Below, in pieces: positions 22,080 to 33,899 of a stretch of DNA of 64,000 bases (positions are counted from its first letter, which is position 1; each line of letters begins with the position of its first letter). Source of the stretch: Eutreptiella sp. 'Long Island Sound 2002' (Eukaryota; Euglenozoa; Euglenophyceae; Eutreptiales; Eutreptiaceae); the NCBI GenBank assembly GCA_964036045.1, contig OZ038401.1, positions 33,532,397 to 33,596,396 on the forward strand, given 5' to 3'. The position numbers and the translations under genes were made by a program. The notes below the pieces were generated by a model, which was given only the letters and a program-made list of their open reading frames with translations, was not told where the DNA came from and ran no database searches.

Positions 22080-25000
22080 ACTGCGCCCCTTCCAGCCTGG
22101 CCCCACGACTTGGCGCTTGAGACATCGCATGCACCTACCAACACAGGTTCCACAGACTTGCCAAAAAGGAAATAGGCAGAAGAGGGTTACCCGAGCAGCG
22201 GGGTGGCCCCTTCAGTGATAAAAGTGATGAATAGTGGAGCTGCCTAGCACATGGCATGGGGCACATTTAGACGAAGCAAAAATTGTGGCGTCAAGACAAA
22301 GAGGTATTCGAGGCATATTGAGCCACAGACTCATGGATACAAGAGCCATTACAATTGCAATCGGCATTATGCAACCGCTACTGGAGAGCGATGCCCAAGA
22401 TCCACACATGCCCGAAGCCCACGCAGATGAAAGGACTCGGCCATGTGGGTCTCAGTAGGCAGCAAGCAGTGGCACAGGAGTGGGAAGAGGCGGCACTATG
22501 GGCAGAGGTGTGGAAGCATGCATGGACTAGGAATGGCCTAGGAATAACAATACGATCTGTAGGGGCTGCACAACCTTTGAAAGGAGAGCACAACTTGCCA
22601 TCCCTCATTGCCCTGTAACCACTTCATCCACACCCATCCTAGTCCCTATCATACGTAGCCATGCCACCCAATGGTCCCTAGGTGTCGATCATGCTACCCC
22701 GCCCCTAGCCCACTTCCAGGGGCTTACCCACATATTAGCCACTTGAAGGCTGCAAAACACCACAAAAGACCAAACTGCAGCTCACCACTACCTATCACGT
22801 GCACAACAACAAAGCAAAATAGTAGGAAACACTAGAGATAGGGACACATGCTGCCAACCAAACACCTCAGAAACACGTGGCCATGTGTTGGTACTTAGTC
22901 TCGCATGAACTGTGTGATGTGCAACGGCATCCAAAAATACTTGAATTATGGTGGGGCACGACCTCTGTTCACCACCAAACAGCATTTGTGGACTGTGGAC
23001 TGCTGCTGGCTGATCACAGGCCCTGCTCCCGAACGCCTAAGGGTGTCATGAGTGGGCGGAAAATACATAAAAGAGAAAGCTCTACATCTTCAATGACAGC
23101 CAGGTCAGGGCTGGCCCGTTATCCTCATTCAAAACCAATGGAGAAGACCTCTCCAAGTTCTGAAGGCAAAGAAGGCTTTTGGCAGATATCAGAAAGCGGT
23201 TGCTGGTACAAGGGCAATTTTTGCATCGCCATTGTCATTTCAGCCATTGCACCAAGCAGGTGGACCAAGTTGTTGTGCCAATGCCCTGAGACAGAAAATT
23301 CTATTGCCTTCGGCAGTGCACCTCGAAGAGAGGCTGACAGTCAGCCAATCAGTCAGTTAGTCAAGCAAGCAGTCAGTTAGACAGAAACACACAGTTTGGG
23401 TTTTTTCAGAGGCAGACTTGGCTTCAAGCAGTGGGGAGAACAGATGCTGTTAGATCAAGCAACGGTCCAACAGTAGTGCACCCGACCGCAGACATGGAGG
23501 TCGGCGATGCGATTCCTAGTCGGCGGACCGCCGGCGGCGCCGGCCGACCGGTCATCTCTGCCCAATCTGATCCTCGTTCAAACCCTGCTGAGCACAAACT
23601 TCTGAGCACAAACTTTTGACACCCCCCCAAAAACAATGATATCCAGTTTCAGGGGATAGAGGCCTCAGAATTAAAAAACCATTGGGGGATTGTCTTATTG
23701 GGCAAAATAATGATTTTACGAGGGGTTGGTACAAGGGGTTGGACATCAAATATCGTGCCTTGGGGTATGCTACGCGAATGACCCACAAAAAGGGGGGGTA
23801 TATGACGCCTGCGCCTGCGCTTGATCTAACAACCTCTCTTCGAGGTGATTTTGTGCGCCAACGTGCTCACAGCTTCCCTACCACCTCCCTCCTGGGGATC
23901 TCAGGCAGCAAAGGATATGGATCTGAATGTCCATATCTATGTGGGCAAGGCATTGGCTGTTGAAGGGCACCTTGCTCAATTTCCAGGCGATTTGGTCACA
24001 CAAATGGGCTGGGGAGGGCCAGGTTTCAGTCTGCCGGCATTTTACCGCTCTTAAATGCGAACCACCAGTCGCCAACTTGCGGTCCCGAATTCGAATTCAG
24101 CTTCAATCTCAGAACAAAACAAAAAATCCTCGCCGGGTTTTGATGCCAAAATTCTGACAGCGATCCTTGGACCATCTGCATCAGTAGTAGGGAGCCCCAA
24201 AGCAACATAAACACATTCCATACAAAAAACCATGCAAACTTCCAGGGGTAGCATGCACCACTGCCCCTGGGGAAACCAAGGCCGTGGTGGTGGTGGGGGT
24301 GGTGCAGCAACCATCAGCCACAGGGTCATAGGAGGGTCCAACCTGCAGTGCACCACCCAAGAACACTTCTGGCCCTTCTGCAGTCTTCACATCCTCCGCA
24401 CAAGACACATTCAGGGCAGCTGAGCCGCTGTCGCGCGATTCCGGGTCCGGCGGAGCTGAGGCGCTGTCAAAGTGCGCCGGAGCAAGTTTCCGGCGCTTTG
24501 CATCATGGAAGTGCCGGTCCCACTCTGGAGGGGTGGAGAAGGGAAGCGCCGGTGTGGCTTGCGGGAGCGCGGCTATGAGAACATAATCAGCCTTCACTGC
24601 ACAATGCTGGAGGTCGGAGGGGCTACTGTGCCTTCCCATACCCAATCACCCACCCATCAACAGAACTGGCGAACCGTACTCCCCGAAGGGCAAGCCCCAT
24701 GCGTCTCATTCATGGAAGCCCATTGCCAGTGCATCAACATGATACTTGGTGCGCATGGGGCGTGTACACAAAATGTGACACACCAGCAATGGGGCTTCTG
24801 TGATGCACACAAAATGTGCAATTGACCCCCCCCCCCCACACACGCATTTTGTATCCCCGATTTCCCAACATTGAAGGGGCAAGGGTTGCATGGGGTCCCC
24901 TGACCCTGCACGAATCCCGCACAATGACTGACTCAAGCTGCTTAATCCGGTGGGTCCCATTTGGCAACTAGCACGACCTCAACTCCTGGGGAGTTTCTGC

Positions 25001-25820
25001 ACAGCGTGCGCATAGCACGCGCACAGCACCAAATAGTAATTCTAAGTTTCCATGACCACCTTGGAATCTACCCACCTTTGGGGAAACACACATGCATATG
25101 GCAAAAACAGCATTGGGGACCTCGTCGGTTCTCATCGACAGAATGCCCCCGCCATTGTCAATTTCAGCCCGCCATTGTCAATTTCAGCCCTTAGTCCGTG
25201 GGTGCACATTGGGTGGGTGCGTGGTTCCTTGGTCAAACTGAATCGCATGGTAACATACAATAGCATTGAACCATGACTGAAACTCAGTTGTGGCCCCAAA
25301 TGGAAATCCAATTTGGTCACAACACGTTTTATATGTATGCCACATCAGACAGCCAAGTTACACATTGAAATAAATGTGTGGCTACTCAAGGATATCAGTA
25401 TCACAAGTATGCTCGCGTAAGCACTTTGCGCACAAATAAAGGTTACATGTAGAGCATTTTGAGGAGGGAAGTATGATGTCCTACAGTAGGCACCCTAGAA
25501 GTGTATCACCATATGATGGGAGGACAGGTGGAAGCATAGATAGGCCCACATAGGGTTAAGGCCCCCACGCTTCCTTACATTCCGTGACTTGGGTAATGGG
25601 ATACACCTATAGTCGTATGCATTGATGTTGAATGCATCGTCGTTTGCCCCCCTCTTCATGCACATACATTGTGTATTGAAGATACAGGTGTCCTCCCATC
25701 AAAGACGTAGGCTAGTTAGGTTCCCCGAAGGTACTTCCTCAACACTTGTCCATAGAAAGGCACCGCGTGCGTACTTCGGCTTCTGTTGTCACCTAGGAGT
25801 GGTTGCTTGACCCCTCCCAT
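22080..25820. other. No recognised gene; several anonymous frames
   Basis: Frames at 22877-23380 (plus, 167 codons) and 24181-24645 (minus, 154 codons, containing KRRKLAPAHFDS) have ordinary composition but no known domain. A 20-bp unit CGCCATTGTCAATTTCAGCC is duplicated at 25151-25190. C runs lie near 24827. Nothing else is supportable. Confidence 0.3.
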
Positions 25821-26290
25821 CTCAGGGACCATGTGTGGGCGGAATAGCTACATCACCCCTGCCTTCTCACGGGTCCCGAAGGAGACAAAATCAGAAGTGG
25901 CTGCCTAACCCTTGCCATCTTGGTGGCCCTCAATTGGGTGGAATGGCTACTACACCCCGCCTTCTTCGGGGTCCTCAACAAGGTGACAAAATCACAAATG
26001 GCTACCTCACCCCTACCCTCCCGGGGGGCCATGTGTGGGCAAAATGGCTGCATAAAGAGGGGGAGAACGAGGGGGAAATAGGGGAAATTTTTGCTTGGCG
26101 TGCTAATGTTCCCTCAAAGTGGCTACATCACCCTTGCCGTCTCGGCGGTCAAAAATGGGCAATCAATGTGGCTACATCACCCTTGCCTTCTCGGGGTCCC
26201 CATGGTGAGGAGAGATCAATATGGCCGCATATCCCCTGCCTTCTCGGGTTCCCCATGGTGGGGAGAAATCAACCTAGAAAAGAGTGGATG
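25820..26290. repeat. Degenerate relatives of the 85-bp repeat
   Basis: Five to six diverged units of 'AAATGGCTACATCACCCCTGCCTTCTCGGGG', some with 'AAAATCAGAAGTGGC'. These match the core of the 4.7-5.7 kb array and of 42550-42800. Units vary in length, so this is an old, unhomogenised copy. Confidence 0.65.
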
Positions 26291-27344
26291 AGGTGGAAAT
26301 GAGCAAAAAAATGTTTGAAAAGGGGTGAGAATGGGTGAAAATGGGGGAAAGTAAAAATGTACCACATCCCTAATGCAAAAGAAGCATCAAAATACCGGTT
26401 TTCAAACAACAATGATGCCCCTAGTATCGCGAAGCATGGGTTTCTAGTACAGCCACATGCCCCACAATAGCCTATTTTTTGCAGAGCGCATGCACATTGC
26501 ACACAACACCCCCGTGGAGCAACAAGGGAGAGTGGGGGAACTGGTCCCGCTACAACCTAACTCCCCCCCCCCCCCCGTTCCAAGTATTCATCAAAAAATT
26601 ATTCTTTTTAGGGGGATGCCGCCGCAAGTCATTTGGAGGCAGTGATCTTGCATACCGTACCATACCTTCGCAAGGGCGTACCTTCAGGTGCGGGAGGCAT
26701 GTTCACTACCAAGCTACCCAAAGAGCGGGGTGCACCCTGGAGGAGGGTAGTTGGGGAGGGGGGGGGGGGGGGGTTGTTGGCCTATCAGTCCACGGAACTA
26801 AATGTTGCTATATCTTTGTGTGCACATGTGCAACTTGTGTCTAGTGAGGTAATAGTTGCACACATTGTTGAGCCGCTTCCAAGTGACGAGTCCCGGGTGT
26901 ACCAAGGAACAACGCAATGTTCTCCATGCATGAAAAAGCTGAACCAGCACTCCAAAGCGGAGAAAATTGGCTACATAGGGTATTCTCAGAAGTGAGAAAC
27001 ATACAACACATTTGAAACCCCCACACGTTATGGTGGTTTCATATTGGGTCCAAAAAGGCTTGAAAATGGGATGCATTTCCCAACATCCTTGAAGCCAAGG
27101 GCTGCCTGCACTTCAAGTTTTGCACCATGCGTGCACCGTGCCAAATACCCCATCAAGTCCCCCACCCCACCACCCGAGCACCAGCTACATGCGGTCCGTT
27201 GTTGCCATCCATGACTGGGCACCAAATTCCAATCCCAATGATGGGCGGTGCACTGACAGGAGAGCCCCACCCCCAGGGGAGGGGGATTTTTGAAAAAAGG
27301 GATCTGATGACCCCCCACTCCTCCAAGAGCAATTTTCCCCAGCC

Positions 27345-27480
27345 TTGGTACCGCACTGTGCAGAACTGTGTGATGTGGAGCAGTACACGCACATACTGAT
27401 GCAATTCATTGGGACCACCTTTCAAACATTCGGAACCAGAACCCACTGCCACATGTGAACAAAGAGCTGCTTAATTCTGG
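27345..27480 (-). pseudogene. Harbinger-type transposase remnant
   Basis: The minus strand encodes RIKQLFVHMWQWVLVPNV, a stop, then after a frame slip KGGPNELHQYVRVLLHITQFC. This aligns with the C-terminal catalytic-Glu helix of the transposase at 41.7-42.5 kb (RIEQLFAHLWNW ... HGGPNELHQSVRILLHLPQFC), with Lys in place of the catalytic Glu. The rest of this copy is not readable. Confidence 0.55.
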
Positions 27481-28292
27481 CCCTCAGGCCATTTTCAGGC
27501 CACCCGGTCACGTGGCACCAGTCAGGGACCAAACAAACAAAACACATGAAAATGGCATTTTTGGAATCAGCATGTGGGGGTCAGTCAGAAAAGACATCAT
27601 TTGCCACCCTTTTGATGAAAATTCGTTTGAGCCTTTTTGCCTGGAAATGTCCGAAACCCAGGTCCCTGACAGAAGATCCCCCTTTTCAAGAACCCTCCCC
27701 CCCCTTTGGGGTCCAGGGGGCTCTAACGACCGCCCTCCTGGAGCCATTTTCCAACTGCCCAACAAATGGTTCTTGTGCCTGTCTCTTTTTGATCCACAGC
27801 ATGGTCCATGGTGTGTGACGCAAAGTGCGTGCCTGAGGGTGTGTCCTGCTCGGGGTTCCTTGAATGCCATCCCAATGGTGCACAGCCGGCAATTGATGCA
27901 GGCAGTGTGTCCATTGAAACACCGTGCCTTGGTCAGCTGTGAGATACATGGTCCTGCAGCTGTGCTCCGCACTCAGGATACGCCACAGAGGGAAGGTTGA
28001 GGGGGCGGGAGGGAGATGTGTTGTCAGTGTCAGTGTTGGTGGGCGATTCTGGAAATAGGGGGTTGGTGAAGCAGCGGCGAGCCAGAGTTGTGGAAGGCAG
28101 GCCTCAAAGAGGACCGGTACACACATATACTACCCCGCCCCAAGCAGATACCCCCTGTCATATGCATGCAAGAGAAGGGCAGCACAGTTATCACAAGGCA
28201 TGTGTGACATCCATCATCAAAGTTGTGTTGTGGGGGGGGGCTCTGCCCACTTCAACAAAGGTGACTTGGCGTCAGCCTTTTTCCAGTGACTA

Positions 28293-29010
28293 CCCCCCCC
28301 CCCCCGTGCCCAAGAACCAGCAATGTTTGACCGCGGAACCAGGGGTTGGTTCTTGCGCACACTTTTCCCCCTAAATTTGACCGCGGAACCAGGGGTTGGT
28401 TCTTGCGCACAGCCGTGGGCAACCCCGTACCGCGGAAAAAAATTTTTCCGGCGCGTTGCGCCGGGACATGCGTGCCCTCTCCTTTCCCACACTTAACCAC
28501 GTTGACAAATGAACACCAAAGGAGTGAATCGCAGCTGACTGGGCTGTAGTGTGCCTTCCAACGTGCATGGGATGATGGGACGCGAGAGGTTGGCAATTAA
28601 AGCAGCTGGGTGCCTCACCAGACGCTCATTGCGTTTGTACTCAATCTGCACTGTCTCAGACTGGGCACCAGGACCCAACACAGTGGCTGGAACAAGAGAG
28701 CCATCAGATCGCCGATAGAAGACAGACTCACCGGCAGTGTACATGGGAACGTCTATGGTACAGAACAAGGAATGGAAGAGGTGGTGCAAAAGCAAACATG
28801 AGCCTGTGAGTGACTGATAGGGTCCCCCCTGATGGGGGGACCCAAAGTAACACACATGAAATGATGTCCTGCACACCTGAATAGCTGTCCTACATCCACC
28901 AGAAACATGAAAAACCCACTACCCTGGTAAAAAAAGTGATGCGAGAATTTGACCGCGGAACCAGGGGCTGGTTCTTGCGCAAGGTGGTTCTTGGGCACGG
29001 GGGGGGGGGG
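28293..29010. mobile_element. C-rich-TIR element, copy 1 (718 bp)
   Basis: Left terminus C13-GTGCCCAAGAACC and right terminus GGTTCTTGGGCAC-G12 are inverted repeats, flanked on both sides by TA (28291-28292 and 29011-29012). Three internal direct copies of TTGACCGCGGAACCAGGGG lie near the ends. It is nearly identical to 38984-39648 except for about 53 extra bases after the GTACCGCGG motif. No transposase is encoded, so it is non-autonomous. TA flanks would suit a Tc1/mariner-type target, or TAC if the C is counted. Confidence 0.8.
28493..28876 (-). CDS. Small barrel-like domain ORF inside element copy 1
   Basis: ATG at 28876 opens a 127-codon frame. About 45 codons in it reads MYTAGESVFYRRSDGSLVPA, then TVLGPGAQSETVQIEYKRN and RHPAALIANLSRPIIP. 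The domain pattern recurs at 6.9 and 43.9 kb. The identical frame is kept in copy 2, which may reflect function or recent duplication. Function is unknown; an SH3/Tudor/chromo-like fold is a guess from length and strand pattern. Confidence 0.45.
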   Translation of the reverse strand: MCRTSFHVCYFGSPHQGGPYQSLTGSCLLLHHLFHSLFCTIDVPMYTAGESVFYRRSDGSLVPATVLGPGAQSETVQIEYKRNERLVRHPAALIANLSRPIIPCTLEGTLQPSQLRFTPLVFICQRG

Positions 29011-29244
29011 TACTTTCATGACCCATGAATCCGAAGCAGAAGGGCGTGCTTGCGATGCAATTCTTCCTGAGAAGAACCAGTGGAATGGTCCGGCTTCGCC
29101 ACTTATATTCCTCAGGTTCGCAAATCTGTGGTAAAAGATAAGCCTATTGCATTGCACACGTCAACAGACGCCTGTCGCCTGCAGGCGCGGGGCAGGGAAG
29201 CCCTTCCGACACCCTCCAAACCCGGGAAGGCAGGCAGCAGACAC

Positions 29245-29383
29245 CTTGCAGCTCTAAAGTCAAGGTTCTCTCCAGGTGCTGCATGTCCTCAAGAGTCTGT
29301 TGGTTGAGGAGCGTACGGGACTTGCGCCTGCGGCGCTCTTGGCGTCTCACGTCTGCATTCACGAGATACTGCTGCCAACATGT
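29245..29383 (-). CDS. Orphan exon, basic/helical
   Basis: The exon is bounded by acceptor CTTGCCTCAG and donor AAG/GTGTCT. It encodes CWQQYLVNADVRRQERRRRK, then TLLNQQTLEDMQHLERTLTL, a strongly charged helix with heptad-like leucines. The basic cluster followed by a helix recalls DNA-binding regulators, but the leucines do not fit a bZIP register. Partner exons were not found. Confidence 0.3.
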
Positions 29384-29399
29384 CTGAGGCAAGGACGAG

Positions 29400-32300
29400 C
29401 ATGACTCTGCAGCCCCCTCCCCAACTGTCCTCCACTCCAAAGGCCCCCCACAAAACAAGACTCGAAGCGGCTGAAACGTGCAATTTTGTTCCCCATCTTC
29501 CCATATGCCAAACAACATGCAAACTAGACAACAAAAGCCACACTGTGTGTACTGCTTGTGCAGCATCGTACGTGGGGTGCTTGGTCTACCCAAATGGCCA
29601 AATAGTTGCATTGCGCGTCCACTGCGCTGAACGCTCCCCTTAAACAATTGCTTTTGTCCCATGACCTACGTACACCGAACGAATACAACTGCAGCCAGTT
29701 TGCAGGCAGTCGATCGTGGAAGTGAGTTGTACTCCCAGGCATAACGTCGTGTGCACGAACGCCCCTGACTCTCCCATTACCATCCCCCCTTCACACGGTC
29801 CCCAGATATTGTGTGGCGTCCTCACCGCCCCTCAGGAGACTATCACAAATGACGTCATTCCCTCACCCTCTGAGACGGTTGCGGTCCAGTCCCAATTTGA
29901 CCTTCTGCCACAATGACACTGTGACTGCAAGGAGGTTTTTCTCGGGCGCCTCAGTGACAACCCCTGCAGAAGAGGAAAATGGACAAAACAAGGTGTCATC
30001 CGCCAGTCCAGAACACGAAAACAGTAGTCAGGAAAAATGCGGCCAGACAGGGTCACCCGTTCTTAGACAAGGCTGTGCTTGCGCAAGGGGGGCACGAATG
30101 AACCTAATGGGTCGCGCAGACCACGAGAGTCAACTCGCGAAAAGGAAAGGGTGAGGCTCAACCTGCGGCGCCAGATTTTCCTCGATCCAAAATCAAATCT
30201 CAACTCTTCAGGAGACCACCACGAAAGGGCCGACATGCCATGCAGCTACTGGTCGGCGGGAAAGCGGCTGGCGGACCGTTTTAAAAGAGTTGGGCCCTCT
30301 CCCACCTTCCTGGAGTGCGAGCTCCTTTGGCATGCGTTCCAATGTGTGGGGCTGATTCCACAGAGTTCGCCTTAGGCTGCAACAAAGCCCAGGAGCCTTA
30401 TATTGTGAAGCCCACAAGATCTACAGGGGGTGGGAACATCTCGCCTGGGGACAAATTCGCTGAGGATAATTTCGCCAGGGGAAAATTTCGCCACCCTTGA
30501 ATCCCCAAAGCTTCAAGTGCCACACGCCCAAATGACTGCAACAAAACGACAAGACATGCACCAGACAGAGAGTGCAAAATTGCACCACATTGCCACAACC
30601 CAGAATTGTGTTTTCCAATTCCATTTCATGCATTTGCGCAAGAAACGGTTGGCTCAGGTGCGTTCGTAATCGGGCCTGGCGCTTCTCAGGAAACACAATG
30701 CCTGCAGCTGTGGTGAAGGATGGAATTGTTACGCCAACACTTCGCCAGGGGAAATTTTCGCCACCTTCATTAACGGCGAAGTTTTCCCCGCAAAATTCTC
30801 CCCTGGCACCCCCCCCCCCCCCCGCTGTAACCATAAAATGATATCTGTCGCAAGCAAGAGCTTGAAAACCGCAATGTTGGGTCGAACGCTCCACGGGTGT
30901 GCATTTTCCAAATGTGCCCACGTTCCAGCACCTTAGGGCACCTGCATGCTGTGGAAAAATATTTTAAATGCCTGCTAGCAGGTCATGAGGCATGCAGAAG
31001 GTGTCCCCTCAGCACAGACCTCTACGGTTTCTGGGCGCAGCTTCGAGGCATAGCCGCAGACATTGATAAACTTCTCGAAATCTGCCCGCTTTAGCCCTGC
31101 TGGATCACGAGCCCCGGCCATTGTAGCTATGCATGTTGGGAACAGATCGCCATAAGTATATCTGTATGCTCTGAAATGAGAGTGAGAGAGCATCCTTAGG
31201 GGCACACAGCGCCCTGTATTGGGGTGACTTTACTGGAACCTACCCTGAAACCACCAGCTACACAAAATATCACATGCACCAGCCAAAAGCGATCAACAAA
31301 CATTGCAGCAGCTTCATTGTGCTCCTGCAATTGGTCCCTTCAGTCTGTGATTTCCCTCGAGACATGTTCTCCTTCTGGGCTAGCTGTAAGGGGATGATGT
31401 TCATGCTAGCTGTACCTGGGTACCATCACTGTGTGCTCTGGAGGGACCACTTCAATTCGTCAATGGGAGGCATGTTCGCGTGCCGCAGGTGCACTGCAGG
31501 CTGGGAATGATTCTCAAACAACCCCAAAACACTAAAACCTACAATGGATATTCTGTTGGCTACAATAGAATAGCTGCATATGCCTTTTGGCCAAAAGGGT
31601 AAGGGGTTTTGGACAGATTGTATCCCACAAGGGAGCGTACTGGTTCAGAATTGAAGTGTGCAACAAGCATTCTTCTCTCCTGGATACTTAGGAACGATGA
31701 GATTTAAAGTGACAGCGGTTAATGACCGCCTCTCCCAGACAGTCGGAGTCCTGTCCTCGCCCCCCGACACAAACATAAACACGCGATTGGAAAGACCTGC
31801 AGCAAATCAACGAATATCTCAAGCTGCAACACATTGGGGGGGGGGGGGGGGCTTGTCCTTGGCAGCTGGTGCCATTTTGTCGGCACCCAGAGTAGACAAA
31901 AAGTACATATTTACACAGCAGTGCTCAAGAGGGAACAGTGCGTGCGGGCTATTGAAATGGCCGACTGACGGCAACAATCATCAAACTGTCGAGAGGGGGC
32001 AGGACCACTGCAGAGGCGGCCTGCCCAGCCACCCCCCCCCGCCTCCCTGCAGCCGAAGCTGAGTTGTCCCCCCCTGTGACTACAAACTATTGGTCCCTGA
32101 CCCTGTCCCTTCTGGGTTTAAACCAAGGTCTATTGCTAAATTTTGGTTGAAGACATATCAAGGGACACACAACGACTAAACTGGCGTTGCGTCTAGCCAG
32201 ATAGGTAATATAATTTCTTGGTGAAAGATGCTGTCTTTACCCGCAATAGAAGATGCGCAAGGCGGTTGCAGCTAAGAAGATCAGCGAGCATTGGCCTTAC

Positions 32301-32600
32301 ATTTTGGGCTGGGATCACCATAGCCTGGCAGTTGGACGTGGGCAGACGTGACGTTAGTGTCTGGCAGAAAGTTTGGCTGTATGCCGCAGGCTCCAGTAGG
32401 CACACCTAGCCCCATCCGGCAGGGGCTGCACCAGGAAGCATGCGGCAGGGGAAAGCACCGGTCTCCCAGAAGCAGAAATGGGCACTAGCTCGACACCAGA
32501 GCAGGCACTATCAGCAACGCGGTGGGTGCTCTGGTAAACGCGGTGGGTGCTCTGGTAAACGGGTAAAACATTACATTTCTCGGGTACTCAGGTAAACGGC
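29400..32600. other. Mostly unassigned
   Basis: Anonymous frames on plus at 29716-30375 and on minus around 30.4-30.9 kb lack motifs. A possible first exon on minus (ATG 31121 to donor 31021, MAGARDPAGLKRADFEKF) has an ordinary coding look but no partner. Long C and G runs occur near 30807 and 31828. Confidence 0.3.
30436..30806. repeat. Paired blocks of TTCGCCAGGGGAAA
   Basis: Block 1 (30436-30500) holds TCGCCTGGGGACAAATTCGC and TTTCGCCAGGGGAAAATTTC. Block 2 (30735-30806) holds TTCGCCAGGGGAAATTTTCG and the inverted form GCGAAGTTTTCCCC. The arrangement is of mixed direct and inverted copies about 300 bp apart, as in a small foldback or MITE-like unit. Confidence 0.55.
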
Positions 32601-32684
32601 TCTACTAAATGTACGTGCTTAACTTTAGTTTGAAAAAGCTGGGGAAAGGGGGGGCGCCCTTCAAAAATTGAAAACGAAAAAGAA

Positions 32685-33532
32685 TCAATCCAGTGAGAGT
32701 TGCTTTCCTATGAAACTGATACGCTCGGTGGGGGTTGTCTCGCTCTTGGCACCCACAATGAACCCAGCCCTTCGGAGCAGTCGCTGGCACTCTCGTAAGG
32801 CCCCGTGGAGGCGTCCCTTACGCTTGGCCGATAGCAGGATATCGTCCAGGTACACCCACCCACGAATCCCCCTGCGTGAGAGGACCCTGCGCACTACTGC
32901 CAATACAAGTCGCTGGCAGATGGCCGGGCTGTAGCTCCAGCCGAAGGGCAAGCGGGCATAGCGGAACTTTCTCCCCAACCCCCCTTGGACAACGAACACC
33001 CTGCGCCACCTGGGGGGGAGCCTGATACTCCAGTACGCGTTCTGCAGATCCTGCTTGGCCAGGAACACTCGACCCCCCCCCCCTTGTTGCGCCGGGCATC
33101 CCCCATCCATCTCCTGATACCCTCGAGCGCAGGGAGTCTGAATTTTGGGGGTTTACGGGGGTCGCTGGCGTTGACCTTCCTCGCATCCAGTAGGGCACGG
33201 CACTTCAGTTTATTTTTGTAAGTGAGGAACATACGAGTAGTGGGGGGGGCGGAGGTCAGGTGCAGGCCCCCCGTGTCGACCCGCAGGGACTCGGGGATGC
33301 TCTCCACAGGCCCCCGCTTCGCAGGAGGGCTGGTCTCCTCTTCCCTAACCCGCTGTTCTTTGCTGTACACACGCAGCAGGTCACGCGGCACCAGCCTATT
33401 CCAAATGGAGTCTGCAACCACGACACAACCCGCCTCTCCAACCCCCCGAGCTGCCATCTCAGCGGCACTGCTGCTATAGTAGCCGTCGTCCTCTTCTTCG
33501 AGGTCACCACCGTCCCGCACCCGCTGGAGCAC
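32685..33532 (-). pseudogene. Reverse transcriptase of second DIRS-like element
   Basis: RT blocks in order: KCRALLDARKVNASDPRKPP and FRLPALEGIRRWM (fingers), a frame change at the G run near 33077, FLAKQDLQNAYWSIRLPP (first catalytic Asp), FRYARLPFGWSYSPAICQRL, RGWVYLDDILLSA (intact Y-L-D-D), and RAGFIVGAKSETTP with ISFIGKQL. A TGA follows at once, with no RNase H. The Y-L-D-D box and PFGW are intact, so apart from the one run-associated frameshift the RT domain is well preserved. Confidence 0.75.
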
Positions 33533-33899
33533 ATCGGTGAGGACCTGTAGGCCCTCGTCCCCTCACTGGAGGCAGCTCATCGCTTCACCCATTCCCACGA
33601 TCATTTGTTGGACCATCTCCCGCCTGTGCAACTTTGCGCCTAGCATGGCGGACACTTATGACGCCAGTGATCTCCACGCCCCCCCCCCCCTCGGGGAGCG
33701 GGGGAGGCGGTGCGGCCCCTTTTTCTGTCGGCACCCTGTGCCGTCGCATCCCGGCCCCCAGGCTGTCGTGGACCTTCACCTTGGGCGTACGTGATCTTTG
33801 TCCTGACCCAGGAGGGCCACAGGGCGAGGGTGCTGCCTTTCTTGATCTTGTGCCCCGGTTCCCTCCCATCTGTGCCACCCCACACTGGCCACGGGATTT

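Noticed and set aside
29245-29383. bZIP transcription factor
   Set aside because: There is an N-x7-R spacing, but leucines do not fall at the required heptad positions after the basic region.
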